Assembly: GCA_009760855.2 (NCBI GenBank)
Contig: WPIO01000362.1
Span: forward strand, 1 to 64,000
Origin: Cristatella mucedo
Lineage: Eukaryota > Bryozoa > Phylactolaemata > Cristatellidae
Length of the DNA: 64,000 nucleotides
Direction of reading: 5' to 3'
The notes under the pieces: model-generated
Database searches by the model: none
What the model was told of the DNA's origin: nothing
The model's input: the letters and a program-made list of their open reading frames with translations, nothing else
Made by a program: the position numbers and the translations under genes
Shown here: positions 44,099-56,139 of the stretch, piece after piece
Layout: each line of letters starts with the position of its first letter
How positions within the stretch are numbered: the stretch's first letter is position 1

Positions 44099-44570
44099 CA
44101 TAGCCATACCGTTTTATTAAATCATTTCAGCCTGCCCCATGCCGCAGATATATGAGTTCATAGCCTGCAAACTGGCACTACAAATTTGATGAGAAGGAAC
44201 ACTGCTTCTTAGCCAGAAATTGATCACCTTTCACAATGCAGCATGATCAACTTTTTGTACAGCTGAGCCCCTGCCTGCATTCTCTTGTAGATGCTGAGAA
44301 AAAGTACATGCACTCAAGGTAAATACTAACAAATATGTTTTCATTCGTTTGCTAACAATAAGCTGTCTTTTGGTCTGTAACTTTTCGCTCAAGAGGATTT
44401 CTAAGGTTCCGAATTTCGGTGGCTGGGTGGGAAGTATTACTCTGCTCACCCCCATGGGTATGTTACACGACTATAATGATATAAACATTTGTTAGTAGAA
44501 AAAATATGTATTGTGATTTTACTTTTAAATATGATCGACACCAATTTGTGTAGCATTTGCAGATTGTATC
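44099..44570. other. No gene recognised
   Basis: No supported feature between SINE1 and the Tc1 remnant. Confidence 0.35.
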
Positions 44571-44599
44571 CGTCTAATAGAAAGTGCGTTGCCCTAGCC

Positions 44600-46100
44600 C
44601 ACGGGAAGTTGGCTGCCACCCAGTGATCTTGACCGCAGCCGGCAGACCATGTCAGCACGTGATTGTACAACTAGCTATAGCAAAGGGAGTTCACCTTACT
44701 GATTTTGTCAACGGCCAGCTGTGGTCTTACCATCTTAAGAGTTTATCAACCGAGAGATCGCTCGGAAGCTGGGAATAAGCCAAACATCTGTCTGCTAAAT
44801 CATTCGGAAAATGTCTGTGCTAGGAAGGATGATGGACCAGCTTGCATCTGGGAACCCTCGGGCATCTACTAGGACAGATAATAATGGAGTGTCTGAAGGC
44901 CCGCTTTGCCACAGCTCGAGTCCATGCCAAAGCACTCGAGCTTACCGCCGGCAAGATCCCCAATTCGCCGACGGTGAGGCGAAGGCTCAACGAACAAAGG
45001 CTCGTGACAAAGGTGCCAAAGAAAGCTCAAGTACTGATGAAAGCCCAAAAAGAAGCATGTCTTCTATGGGCGTGGCAGCATAGACACTTGACTACCGAAG
45101 ATTGGCAGCTTGTATTCTTAACCGACGAAATTAGCTACACCGTGTATGACAGCTGCAAACATCGATCCTACGTTCGGTGCAGGAGCGACAAAGCCCATGC
45201 TGATGCCTGGTTGCAACCTACTGCGAAGTTAGGGTCCGGATCAGAGACGGTGTGGGAAGGCTTCACAGTAGGCAGTGTCAGGGTCCTTCAAGGCATTGAG
45301 AGCATAATAAATAAAGATGGGTACCCGCGAATCATGGCCACCGTTGCTGTGCCCAGTGATTTGTGACTGCTAGGCATTATTTATACAAATCAACAGGACA
45401 ACGATCCGAACCATACTGCCAAATATGCTGCAGTTTCTCGTCAGGTCCCCTTATTTCATTGGCTTGCAGTGGCCGAGTCAGAGCCTGAACCTTAACCAGA
45501 TTGAGAATCTGTGGGACGAGGTTCAGCATCGGCTGAGAGCTCTTTCTCTCCGCGCTAAAGAGCGGCCTCGGGCGACTCCTAGCGTGGTGTGGACCTTTAC
45601 TTGATTTCTCCGTAATACCTTCGGGTATTCCGCTGCTATCTTCGCTGTGACTATTTATGAGCTGTCCTACGCAACGACATCTACTCTCCAACTGCCGACT
45701 ATGGCACATCTTTTTTCAGCGGTCCTGAACTGCTACTTCTATGCTACTCACTACCTCAACTGCTCTCTTAACTCTGCTATGCTTCCCACTTTCTCTTTGT
45801 TGCGTGAGACGAAGTCTGTTGGCTACCGAATGCGTACCGAAAGCCGCTTACGCTGTGAGTGGGCTATACAAAACTCTCCTGCGTAACACCCACATGGTCT
45901 TTGTGACTTTGTGGAATTACTGACGGAGATACATTAGACACTTATATAAGATCGCCGGCCGAATTAAGGAACAAGTCGCAAGCGATCCGATATGCTAAAC
46001 CATTCGACGTCACTCTGAAACTCATCGAGTCCTTGCCAGCCCAAATAGAAGAAGTAGTCGTTAATAGGGGGGAGAGGCAACATCCTATTTGATTTAGTGT
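44600..46100 (+). pseudogene. Tc1-like transposase pseudogene, split by F2
   Basis: Helix-turn-helix segment near 44750 (EIARKLGISQTSVC), then a frame from 44842: SPTVRRRLNEQRLVTKVPKK, EACLLWAWQHRHLTTEDWQL, VFLTDEISYTV (first catalytic Asp in a TDE motif, usually SDE), VWEGFTVGSVRVLQGIESII. Later QQDNDP carries the second Asp and NQIENLWDEVQ the terminal Glu motif region (usually NPIENLW). An F2 3' end (about 45665-45940) splits the gene before ESLPAQIEEVVVNRG. Tc1 transposases cut and paste DNA flanked by TIRs. Stops and frameshifts make this copy inactive, and no TIR pair was identified. Confidence 0.87.
45665..45940 (+). mobile_element. F2 LINE 3' end inserted in Tc1
   Basis: CTACTCTCCAACTGCCGACTATGG ... 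CTTTGTTGCGTGAGACGAAG ... TTACTGACGGAGATACATTAG. Absent from the paralogous Tc1 in copy 1. Confidence 0.9.
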
Positions 46101-46914
46101 TTCTACTGCCCATGCTGCGGCTATCATGTTAAGAAAATATCTTGTCGGACTGTTTTGTTTACTGTGGCATCAATTTCACTCGTTTGGATGCCCTGAAAGG
46201 ACTTTAAAACTTCATACAGCAATAGCCGACCAGCGGCCACAGTAGAAGTGGGTGCTGCAAAACGTATGGTCACTAATGTAGATATACCGAAGGGCTTTCC
46301 ATCCAAGATGGGACCGGAGTGCTAGCAGGTGGCCAGGAGACGAGATTTTCAGATTGGCTTAGGTTCAGTTAGGAAGGGGAACTCCAGGCTCCTTCAGACA
46401 TAATGGCATACGTTGCACATAAAAACTGGGTAATGGAAAATGGACAATTCTATTCTACTAGTTCCTTTCGCGTCTTCTCACTGCTCCCACCCGTTGGGTA
46501 TGAAGAAATTTGCCTCGGGATTTAGGTACTTCCGTTTCTCCATGGGGGGACAATCATCCCCCTGTCCCTTTGGCTGGGGCACTGAGTGCTAGTCATAAAT
46601 GCTTCTGCAAGCAATAATTCTGACTCCGTGACTGCATTTGCTTTAGAACCAGAGCACGATGAATATGTGCTAATATTAGCATGCAATTGCCTGATATACT
46701 ACAAGCCTGCGATAAGACTAACGTAAAACGTGCGTAGCAAAATAAGAAACGTCCAGCCACATTATAAATGCTGGGGAAAATAATGCCAACAGATTACCAG
46801 CAAAATGCACGATTTCAGCAGGCACAGCCAAGCACATGACAGAACACACGGACATAGCAAATATTGTGAGGAATAGGTAACACGTAGACTGTTTTAAATG
46901 TTAAACCATATATA

Positions 46915-47092
46915 AATAAATACTAGCTGATTTAACAGCCTCTTTTTGTATGGAGACAGAAGAGCCTTAACGGCGATCACCACCATATGCAGTGGCGATA
47001 AAGGATCGCCCACCGCAGGATTCGAACCCACGACCACGTGCCGAGGTCGTGAAAGCAACCGCCTTACCCAGTGAGCCATCACAGCTCTTTAC
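46915..47092 (-). mobile_element. SINE2 copy (tRNA-derived)
   Basis: On the minus strand it reads A box TGGCTCACTGGGTAAGGCGG, B box GGGTTCGAATCC, then GGTGGGCGATCCTTTATCGCC and a conserved tail to AGCTAGTATTTATTTA. Absent from copy 1 of the direct duplication at about 39330. Confidence 0.9.
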
Positions 47093-47329
47093 TCTGATTT
47101 TGTTTATTGGGAATTGAACACGAGGTCAATAAAAGTATTGATTTAGGTTTGAAGAGAAGTTAATTTAGGTTTGAAGATGAGTTAAAAAAGCAGATCAACA
47201 AGAGGAGAAGCGGTTGCTCAACGGGTCCACTGCATACACTGTAGCATACAACCAGCAGCAGAGATACTGCTGTAAAATGATGTACAAGAGAGCACCAGAG
47301 AAGTAGCTGGTTCCATAGGATGCAGACTG

Positions 47330-47482
47330 ATAATAATAATAATACATTTGATAAAGTGCCGTCGGAGAACTCAATGTCTTTATAGGTGCTTTACAACTGC
47401 TGCAAAGGAAGTACGATCGAATGGTTAGTGGTAGCATGCTCAAAAAAACAACAAGAACAACATGGTTAGCCTAATGTATCTC
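47330..47482 (-). mobile_element. F1b LINE, 3' part
   Basis: Tail and variant hairpin (ACATTTGATAAAGTGCCGTCGG, GCTGCAAAGGAAGTACGATCG). The rest of this copy resumes at 48831 beyond an F2 insertion. Confidence 0.8.
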
Positions 47483-48830
47483 CGTCAGTAACACGACAAA
47501 GCCATACAGACTAAGTGGGTGTTATGCAGGACGGTTTTATAAAGCCCACTCGCAGCCTAAGCGGCTTTCGGTACGGATTCGGTAGCCAAAAGACTTCATC
47601 TCACGCAGCAAAGAGAAAGTGTGAAGCATAGCCGAATCAGGAGAGAGTTGAGGTAGTGAGTAGCATGGAAGTAGCAGCGCAGGACCGCTGAAAAGAATGA
47701 GCCATAGTCGGCAGCAGGAGAGTAGTTGCCGTTGCATCAGAATTGTGGAAGCGAGTTACACAGATCGGGACCTGCAGAGCTAAAGCTTTTGTCGCCAACT
47801 GTCTCTCAGCAGAAGAATGGAGCAGCTAATTTATTGTCCACGCAGGACCTGAGGGCACAAGAAGGCTGACACTGGGGCAGCAGCTCAGCTAGGTACGAAG
47901 GAGCCAAGCCGTGGTGGGCCTTGTGGGTAAGCATTAGAACTTTGCTCTGTATCCCTTGATCAACCAGCAGCCATCCTAGCTCTTTTAGCAAAGGAGACAT
48001 GTCGTCGAACCTCTGGGACTTGAAGACTAGCCTTGCAGCCATATTTTCAAAGTCAGCTGCAGTGGCCTAGTTTCTTTCTTTGGTTGCCCAACCAAAAAGG
48101 GAATTACAATAATCAAGCCAGGACAGAACTAAGGAGCTAGTTAAATCCTTTGCAAGCCACTGTGAAAGACAGCTCCTAACCTTGGACGTGATGGCTAGCT
48201 GTAGAAGGAGTCTTCTGAACAAAGCTTTTAAGCTTGAGGCAGCTGTAGAAAACGACATCTACATTTCGAGCACATGGTGGTGGTTGCACAACAGCATCAC
48301 CTGTTAGAAGAGCAAAGCCTTTTAATCCAGCCACATGCTTAGGGTGTCTAATGAGCAGCAGTTCAGTTTTATCATGATTTAGTTTCAAGAAGTTTTCCGA
48401 CATCCAGGATCGAATAATAATAATAATAATAATAATAATTCACTTGATAAAGCACCCTCAGAGAACTTAATTTCTCTCTAGGCACTTTACATTTGCTGCA
48501 AAGTGAAATGCAATTGAATGGAAAGTAAAATCATGCTTGAAAAACAAAAAAAATGAATAATATGGTTAGGGGTGACATGCACAGGGTCAGCCTGCAAATG
48601 CGAATGTCGGCAAGGCAAGCATTCAGTTTCTTAGTTGCTGCAGCATATTCCGACGGTTTGAATGACAAAGACAGCTGAGTATCGTCAGCATAAAAGTGAT
48701 ATCCTACTCCATGGGCCTTAATCACTTTTCTCAGGGGTTGATAATAATTGGAGAACCGCAAGGGACCGAAGACCTTCCTTTGAGGGACTTCACAGGTCTC
48801 GTGGATGAGACCTGTCTCGTGGATAAACAC
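47483..48830 (-). mobile_element. F2 LINE copy with nested F1
   Basis: Antisense F2 from the tail (ATGTATCTCCGTCAG) through the C-terminal block (MAARLVFKSQRFDDMSPLLK, GLAPSYLAELLPQCQP) to the RT palm region ([20 protein letters not shown], with YADD intact, minus strand near 48690). An F1 3' end at 48415-48598 interrupts it. Frames are broken. Confidence 0.87.
48415..48598 (-). mobile_element. F1 LINE 3' end nested in F2
   Basis: (ATT)n tail at 48415-48440 and hairpin, antisense, flanked on both sides by F2 coding sequence. Confidence 0.9.
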
Positions 48831-49795
48831 CTAAGAAGTAAATGTAGCATGCAGTACATGAAATTCCAGATCAAGAGAATAGAGGCATTTCCAAGCAAGA
48901 AATTGATAACCTGTTTAATAGTGAACCACTTTAGGTCAGGCATATGTAAAACTTAGCGCATCCGGCATTCAAAACAAATAAGCCTGGCTGTAGAGCGTTG
49001 CAGACACTGAAAGCTTTTATGTACAGGCCGGGTGACCTGTGGGTCGGGAGTTAAATACGTAAAGACTAGATTTCACCAAAGGAAGTGATCAGCTTGGCCG
49101 TGGAATCTATGTCTCGGCAAGACTAATTTTCGCCATTGTATGCAGAAAAAAAGTCGAGATTTCACCAGCTGCAAGCGTCTTATGGCACAGGCACAAAGGC
49201 CAGCAAGTAGTGAGTTAAAGAAGTCTAAATGGGATTCACAAATGTCTGGTCCAGCTTTTTAGGCCATAGGTTTGTCAGATGGAGTGGCTGAAAGTAGGCA
49301 GACTTTACCCTGGAGATACTGTGGTCATTTGGTAAAGGTCGCTGTGGAATAAGTTATTCAAATTCCAAGCTGATAATACAGGTGACATGCTGGCAAAGCC
49401 ATATTCGAGCACTGGGCCTTCCTGAGTGATACTGCCTTAACTGCTAGAATGGTTGAATCGTCATTTATTTGATGATGTCCGACTGCCGTGCAAATGAGAA
49501 TATTCGCAGTGCATGATTCAAGGGTAGTGACAGTTTAAAATGCTGAAAGATAAAATTGTATTGACACAGGTCTGACAGTGTGTCATCTGCAGATAAGCAA
49601 CTGCCTAGCTTGTTCTTAACGACTAGAGTGGCACGAGAAACTTGAATATCCAAAGAAAGGAGAACTGGTAAAGACGCTTGGGATGAGACCCGTGCTTTAA
49701 AGACCGATTTGATGAACGTCGGAAATCGATATACGTTGCACGTATGCCCTGCAATATCCCACTGATCAATTATATAAACCGTTCAGGTGCTGTGT
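48831..49795 (-). mobile_element. F1b LINE, 5' part
   Basis: Continuation of the F1b copy at 47330. Parallels 39900-40850 (AAATTCCAGATCAAGAGAATAGAGGC, RT palm VVKNKLGSCLSADDTLSDLC on minus). Confidence 0.8.
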
Positions 49796-49844
49796 CAGTG
49801 CCGCCTGGGTGTTCTGATATGTGCTGTAGATATGCATGCCTTAC

Positions 49845-50700
49845 CCAGTTGTAAGCACCTGATTGCACAGGCCGGTAGACCAGCAAGCAGTGAGTTACAG
49901 AAGACACGACTGGACGTCACAAATGCATGGACCAATTTAGATGTGGTATCCTCTCTAAACAAGCCAGAATGTTAGCAATTTTTTGTAGCTGAGAGAGGGC
50001 AGACTTGACTGTGGAGCTGATGTGGTCGTCTAATGAAAGGTCACTTTGGAACATGACACCTAGATTGTGTGCAGATTGAACACGAGATATGCTGGTAAAG
50101 CCGATTTCAAGCGTTAGCCTGTCCAATTTCTGGATCACACTTTGTTTGTCAAAAACTAGTAAGTTGGTTTTATCATCATTCAATTTAAGAAAATTGCCAT
50201 CCTCTATATGCGGATGTCATCAATAAATAATAAATAAATAAATCCTAGCTGATTATACAGCCTCTTTTTTTATAGCGACAGAAGAGCCTTTACGGTTATC
50301 ACCACCGCTTGCAGAGGCGATAAAGAATCGCCCACTGCAGAAATCGAACACACGACCTCGGGACCGAGGTCGTGAAAGCAACCGCCTTACCTAGTGTGCC
50401 ATCACGGCTCATGCAGTAAGGCAGTTGAGAGAATTCGACGTGCTTGAGAGCTGGAAGGGATCAAAGCAATCATACAACCGATTATTATCTGTATAGAGTG
50501 GAAGCCTAGATTGTGCTTGGTAATCACGTTGGTGAGAGGGATAGTATAAACCATTAAAAGAACCGGGCCAAGCCCAGATCCCTGAGGCACCCCATATTTC
50601 AGAGGATCCTCGGATGATCTTGGCCCATTCATATCAATACTTTGGAGTGTCTCAGTGCGATAGGACCTTAACCATTGCAATTCAGTGCAAGACGAAGTTC
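49845..50700 (-). mobile_element. F1 LINE RT region with SINE2 insert
   Basis: Minus frames carry LKYGVPQGSGLGP, NDDKTNLLVF and LSLDDHISSTVKSALSQLQK, the RT palm and thumb of F1, interrupted by SINE2 at 50229-50412. The YADD box is destroyed by a frameshift. Confidence 0.85.
50229..50412 (-). mobile_element. SINE2 copy inside F1
   Basis: CTAGCTGATTATACAGCCTC ... CCCACTGCAGAAATCGAACAC ... CGCCTTACC; same order as 46915-47092, preceded by a TAAATAAATAAAT tail. Confidence 0.9.
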
Positions 50701-50743
50701 AGAAATGGTGCTGTTATTTTCCAAAGTGGAAAATAACATAAAT

Positions 50744-50905
<162 letters not shown>

Positions 50906-51000
50906 ATAGTATCTGATATAATATTATATTTATATATATATTAATATTTAATGATCCGAAAAAACACCCCTATGTATGTATGTATGTATGTATGTATGTA

Positions 51001-54000
51001 TCTCCGTCAGTAACTCCACAAAGTCATAAAGACCATGTTGGTGTTACGCAGGAGAGTTTTGTATAGCCTACTCACAGCCTAAGCGGCTTTCGGTAAGCAT
51101 TCGGTAGCCAACAGACTTCGTCTCACGCAACAACGAGAAAGTGGGAAGCATAGCAGAGTTAGGAGAGCAGTTGAGGTAGTAAGTAACATAGAAGTAGCAG
51201 TTCAGGACCGCTGAAAAAAAGATGTGCCATAGTCGGCAGTTGGAGAGTAGATGTCGTTGCGTAAGAATTGTGGAAGCGAGTTCCACAGTCTAGGACCTGC
51301 AGAGCTAAAGCTTCTGTCCCCAACTGTCTTTAAGCTGAGGAATGGCACAGCTAATTTATTGTCCACACAAGACCTGGGGGCACGAACAGGCTGAAACTGA
51401 TGCAGCAGTTCAGCTAGGTATGAAGGAGCCAAGCCGTGGCGGGCCTTGTGGGTCAGCATAAGAACTTTGCTCTGTATCCTTTGCTCAACCGGCAACCATT
51501 CTAGCTCTTTCAGCAAAGGAGACACGTGCTCAAACCGCTGGGACTTGAAGACGAGCCTTGCAGCCATGTTCATAGTCCGCTGTAGTGGTATAATAGCTTT
51601 CTTTGGCAGCCCAGCCAAAAGGGAATTACAATAATCAAGCCGAGACAGAACTAAAGAGCTAGTTTAATTGTTTACAAACCACTGTGGGAGACAGCTTCTA
51701 ATCTTGGATAGGGATCGGATGTGATGGCTAGCTGAAGAGGCAGTCTTCTGAATGAAGCTTTTGAAATTAAGGCAGCTGTCGAACACGACACCTAGATTAC
51801 GAGCACGTGGTGAAGGTCGCACAATAGCATCACCTATTAGAACAGCAAAGCCTTTTAATTCAGCTACACGCTTAGGGTGTCCTATGGGAAGCAGTTCGGT
51901 TTTATCGTCATTTAATTTCAGGAAGTTTTCCGACGTCCAGGATCGAATATTGGCAAGGCAAGCATTTAGTTTCTCAGTTGCTGCAGCAGATTGCGACGGT
52001 TTAAATGACAAATACAACTGAGTATTGTCAGCAAAGAAGTGATATCCTATGCCATGGGCCTTAATCACTTTTCCCAGAGGTTGTGTATAAAGGGAGAACA
52101 GCAAGGGACCGAGTACAGACCCTTGAGGGACTCCACAGGTGACCCGTCTCATGTCTGAGACCTGACCCCCACACGACACGGATTGAACACGATCAGACAA
52201 GTAGGATTTAAACCACGCCAGTGCTTCGTCTGCCAGACCGATCGTTGTTCTCAATCTTTCAAGCAGAACTTCGTAATCAATGGTGTCGAAGGCAGCAGAC
52301 AGATCTAGCAGAGCTAGGGCAGTGACATTCCCGTCGTCGCTGCCACGTAGAATGTCATCGTTAACACGGAGGAGAGCAGTTTCAGTGGAGTGCTGCCTCT
52401 TGAAACCTTATTGAAATGTTTCTGACATTCCATTATTTTCAATATGTTCAACTAGCTGCTTAGCAACAATTTTTTCAAGAATCTTTGATAAGAACGAGAG
52501 AAGGGAAACTGGACGATAGTTTGCTAGGACCTCTGTGTCTAATCCAGGCTTTTTAAGAATAGGTCTAACGATTGCCGATTTGAAGGACTTGGGGACGACC
52601 CCTTTTCCCAAATAAGCATTAAAAATTTGGTTATGGCAGGGCTAAGTTGGTCAGCAAGTGAAGACCACAGAGATGAACATATAGGGTCTTCAGGAGACGA
52701 GCTCTTTTTGCTAGACCTTATTAAGGCAGCCACATCACAGGCAGAAACTTCGGAGAACCTTTTAAGAAAGGTCACAGTTTGAGGAACGGCGATTGCTTTG
52801 GTCGGAGGGGGCTTATTGGAGGCACGAATGTGCACCATTTTTTCAGTAAAGAAGGCTGAAAACTTTTCGGCTGAGCCCTTTATATCTGGGGAGTCAGACC
52901 TCACAGCATTGGCCAGTAAATGGTTTACTGTCTTATAAATCTGTTTAGTGTCCGACTGGCAGGAATTCAGTCTTCTAGTGAAAAAAGAAGCCCTGGCTCT
53001 TTTAAGCTTTCGGGTGTAAACTCGAAGGAAGTCTTTAAAATTGACTAGGTCTGCCTCAGACCCCGATTTCTTGAAACGACGTTCCAGCCTGCGCTTAACA
53101 CGGCGTATCTTAAGGAGTTTTTTGTAAATTGAAAGCAATCTCGACGATTTTGAACACGGATAGAGCAAACGGGAGCATGCTTGTCAAGAGCACTCCTGAG
53201 TGTCATGTTCATCGCATCAGTGAGGGTATCGAGGCTGCCGGTCGAGTCTGAATGCAGATCAAGAAGGCCTGCATCACAAACAGATTTCAAAAACTTGTCC
53301 AAGTTAATGCTTTGTAAGTTACGTCGTTTGGCAAATTCGACATTGCCCTGCACGTACGAGGGAGCAGGAACAGTAAACGAGACCGAACGATGATCTGAGA
53401 TGGTCAGTGGGCACACCACAAAGTCAGTGGGGAGGACATCCTTAGTGATCACGAGATCTAGAATGTGGCCACCGACGTGGGTGCTATTATTAACGTGTTG
53501 GGCCAAACCAAGATTCTCCAGACAGTCAAGAAATGAGCGGACCTGGCTGTTGCTAGGGTTGTCAACGTGAATATTGAAGTCTCCTAAATCAGTAGCGGCC
53601 TGTCACACACAAATATTTTAGCGAGGAACTCTGAAAACTCCTCTATAAACAAGTTTAGACAGCCAGAAGGAGGCCGGTATATCACAGTGGTGAGAGGCAT
53701 TGTCTTTGATGAAGACCTGATAGCAACCGATTCAAACGATGACCCATGCGAGAAACTGCACATTTTATAGCCAAACGATTCGCGAACAACAATTGCAACC
53801 CGCCCCCAACCTTGTTAGAACGCATGGACTGATAGAATGAGAACGCGGTTGGGGTGGTCTCGGAAATACAGCTACTGGAACAAGGCGTCATTTAGGTTTC
53901 GGTAAGCAGAAATGCATCTAGCTTCTCCTGGACCACCTGATAGCGGATAAGTAACCCCTTGGTTTTTAGCGAGCAGACATTTAGTAGGCGGAATTTAAGA

Positions 54001-54185
54001 GGCTGTCCAACAACTGGGCGACGGCGATGAAGTGGCTCATATTCTCTACCGTTTGCGTCCGGCCTGGCGGACGCTGGCTCTTCGAATTTGAATTGGACCT
54101 TGGTAACGGCCGTCGGACGACGTTTCACAACGTGCCTGACAATACTGCCCCCAAAAAATAGCCTATTTGTAAAATAGCCCAAGAC
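51001..54185 (-). mobile_element. Nearly full-length F2 LINE (CR1/L2-like), decayed
   Basis: Read on the minus strand from 54182. Endonuclease start: FRLLNVCSLKTKG and LDAFLLTET. Middle: SNKVGGGLQLLF. Endonuclease end: ILDLVITKDVL and SDHRSVSFTV (SDH motif). Linker: RVKRRLERRFKKSG and VAALIRSSKKSSSPEDPICS. RT fingers: [16 protein letters not shown] and [17 protein letters not shown]. Palm: WFKSYLSDRVQSV, CGVPQGSVLGPLLFSLYT and HFFADNTQLYLSF. C-terminal domain: MAARLVFKSQRFEHVSPLLK and VGDRSFSSAGPRLWNSLPQF. The 3' end is GACGGAGATACAT plus a CATA repeat. The protein is split over several frames, and the catalytic YADD reads FADN, so it cannot be active. An upstream ORF1 was not recognised. Confidence 0.92.
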
Positions 54186-54189
54186 AAAA

Positions 54190-55250
54190 TATCACCATCA
54201 AAACACCTCGATAAAGTTGATACCTTCGAAGTGTCTATAATGCAAAAATAACTAATGCAGAACTAATACTTGATAAATTATTAATTAATAAATATTAAAT
54301 TGACTTTTTTAGAAATTTTTTTGAACAGAACATTATAAATATTCAAGTCAAAAGATTTTAATGTGAAGATCGATCAATTTTGATACTGGTTCAATCGCAA
54401 TTAAGATTATTAGATTTGCATGCGATTCAACTGAATTAATCCAGGCACTCGTTGTTGTCGTAGGCCTGAGCAAGAGTAGGAAGACGCAGATTTAATTGCA
54501 CATATTTTGCTTTCAATACTTCTGGCTGTCGGCTATCTGCTTGGAAACGTGCGATATCGACCTCCGCTCTTTCCTGCTCCTTTCAAAATTGACTGATAAG
54601 TTTGAAACATATGGGTAGCAATTGATGGTCTGTTGAAGGCGCAGTGTCACGAAAGGATACAAAATATTTTGGAGCAGAGGGAAACAAAAATAAAAAGGAC
54701 AAAATTTGGAATAGATCAATTACTTTAACTAATAAATTAATCTTAAATTAGACTTGCAAAATAGATAGGGACTAGAAAACATATCGCAAGTTTTATTTTC
54801 GTAAATTAGGAATGATCTATGATATATTCTGCTGCAATATGTTCTGATACTGGTAGAAATAGTTCCCTTCATACTGTTAAAGGCAATGTCACTCTACTGA
54901 CCGCACACGGATTTACAAAGTTTTCTTACAAAAGATTTGATTTCAATTTTTTTCAATGACCATAGCCGAGTTCGCATCTCCGAATTGTTAATCGGGGCTG
55001 ATTATATTTCTTATTTAGTAGATCATATTTCTTAATTAGTAGACTTAATTTGCAAACTTTTTCACTTTTTAACCTGATCATTAAAACATATTTCAAAAAT
55101 CGATTTGTTAATATCGTAGTTAAATAGGTTTCATGACATAGTTAACGGCAATAAAAGTGGTTTCCAAAAATGATTTTTGAAATATTCTGGGCGTTTTGGT
55201 CGGGGCTATTTCGTCAGTTTCCATCACGTTGGGCTATTTTGGGCTATATC
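54190..55250. other. AT-rich sequence, no gene recognised
   Basis: AT-rich; no supported exon or known repeat. Confidence 0.4.
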
Positions 55251-55500
55251 TGTGCTTGGTCCCGTTTCTTTCACGGTGTATACTCTCCCTATTGCCGAGG
55301 TGATCGCCAAGCACCATGTGCGCTTTCACTTCTATGCAGATGACACACAGTTGTATTTTTGCTTCGATCCCTACCACCCCTAAAGCACATCGAATTCTCT
55401 CAACTCACTTGTTGCATGTACTGATGACATCTGCACATAGATGGCCGAAAATTTTCTAAAATTGAATGATGATAAAATTAACTTACTATTTATGGGCAAA
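55250..55500 (+). mobile_element. F1 LINE RT palm fragment
   Basis: A plus frame reads [20 protein letters not shown] and [16 protein letters not shown] with YADD intact, then NDDK near 55465. Only the palm remains. It is directly followed by gypsy sequence. Confidence 0.85.
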
Positions 55501-55504
55501 CTAA

Positions 55505-55848
55505 CTTACTATTTATGGGCAAACTAAGTGTGATTCGCTCGGCGGCGGCGGCGCCCGAAGACTCGGCGACGGCGGTGGTGCCCAAAAACGCAACCGACTA
55601 CCTCGGACACCATATATCCTCGGAGGGCCTCCGACCTCAGGTATCAACAATTGAGTCGATCGGCACTTTCCCTTAACCCGATACAGCGCGACAGCTGCGC
55701 AGCTACCCGAGAACGGTCAATTTCTAGCACCAACTGATCCCGAGCTGTGCAAGCTTGCGGGCACCACTGTAAGCACTGTTCCCGGCCGGCCCAAAAGCCG
55801 ACGCCGACATCACGGGTCGCTTGAGGACGCCGATGCCTTCGAGCGCAG
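55505..55848 (+). pseudogene. Ty3/gypsy pol fragment preceding the left LTR
   Basis: Begins with about 50 bp of GCG-rich spacer nearly identical to 56786-56840. It then reads YLGHHISSEGLRP and IESIGTF, a QLRSY and NF-HQLIPSCASL pattern, and DADAFER, the end of RT and the start of the RNase H region of a gypsy Pol. It stops exactly at the left LTR start. Internal stops are present. Confidence 0.82.
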
Positions 55849-56139
55849 TGTGGTTTTAGTTAATTGATGACACTGCCCCTGATCGCTGTATGAGTGGGCT
55901 GTGACACTCGATGTAATAAGCGGCCCGGACGTGCTACTAGTGTTTGTTTTGACAAGGGAGTCGGTGGGTGACTCCGGTGGGACTCCGGTGGGACTCCGAT
56001 GGGACTCCGGTGGGACTCCGGTGGGCGAGAGGGACGAGGAGAGTTGTGCTTCGCCCTGCTCCGTGGGAGGTGGAATAAACTGGTGGTGTTGCTCGTCGGC
56101 CGGTGTTCTGTGCCGTTCGCGACGCTAATTCAGACTACA
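55849..56139 (+). repeat. Left LTR of Ty3/gypsy-derived element
   Basis: Starts TGTGGTTTTAGTTAATTGATG and ends CAGACTACA. Pairs with 57450-57696. It is longer because of an 11-bp-type GGGACTCCGGT tandem expansion at about 55975-56025. GGAATAAACTGG supplies a poly(A) signal. Confidence 0.9.

Larger units (their letters stand above)
43300..49800. repeat. Direct segmental duplication, copy 2
   Basis: Paralogous to 37740-40850. It is expanded by SINE1 (43950), F2 (45665-45940), SINE2 (46915-47092) and F2 with nested F1 (47483-48830). It retains a longer Tc1 transposase and a fuller B-box/coiled-coil exon than copy 1. Confidence 0.83.

Noticed and set aside
46970-47070. Possible functional tRNA gene
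   Set aside because: The A and B boxes are good, but the same unit recurs at 50229 and 62145 with a shared long tail, so it is a SINE.
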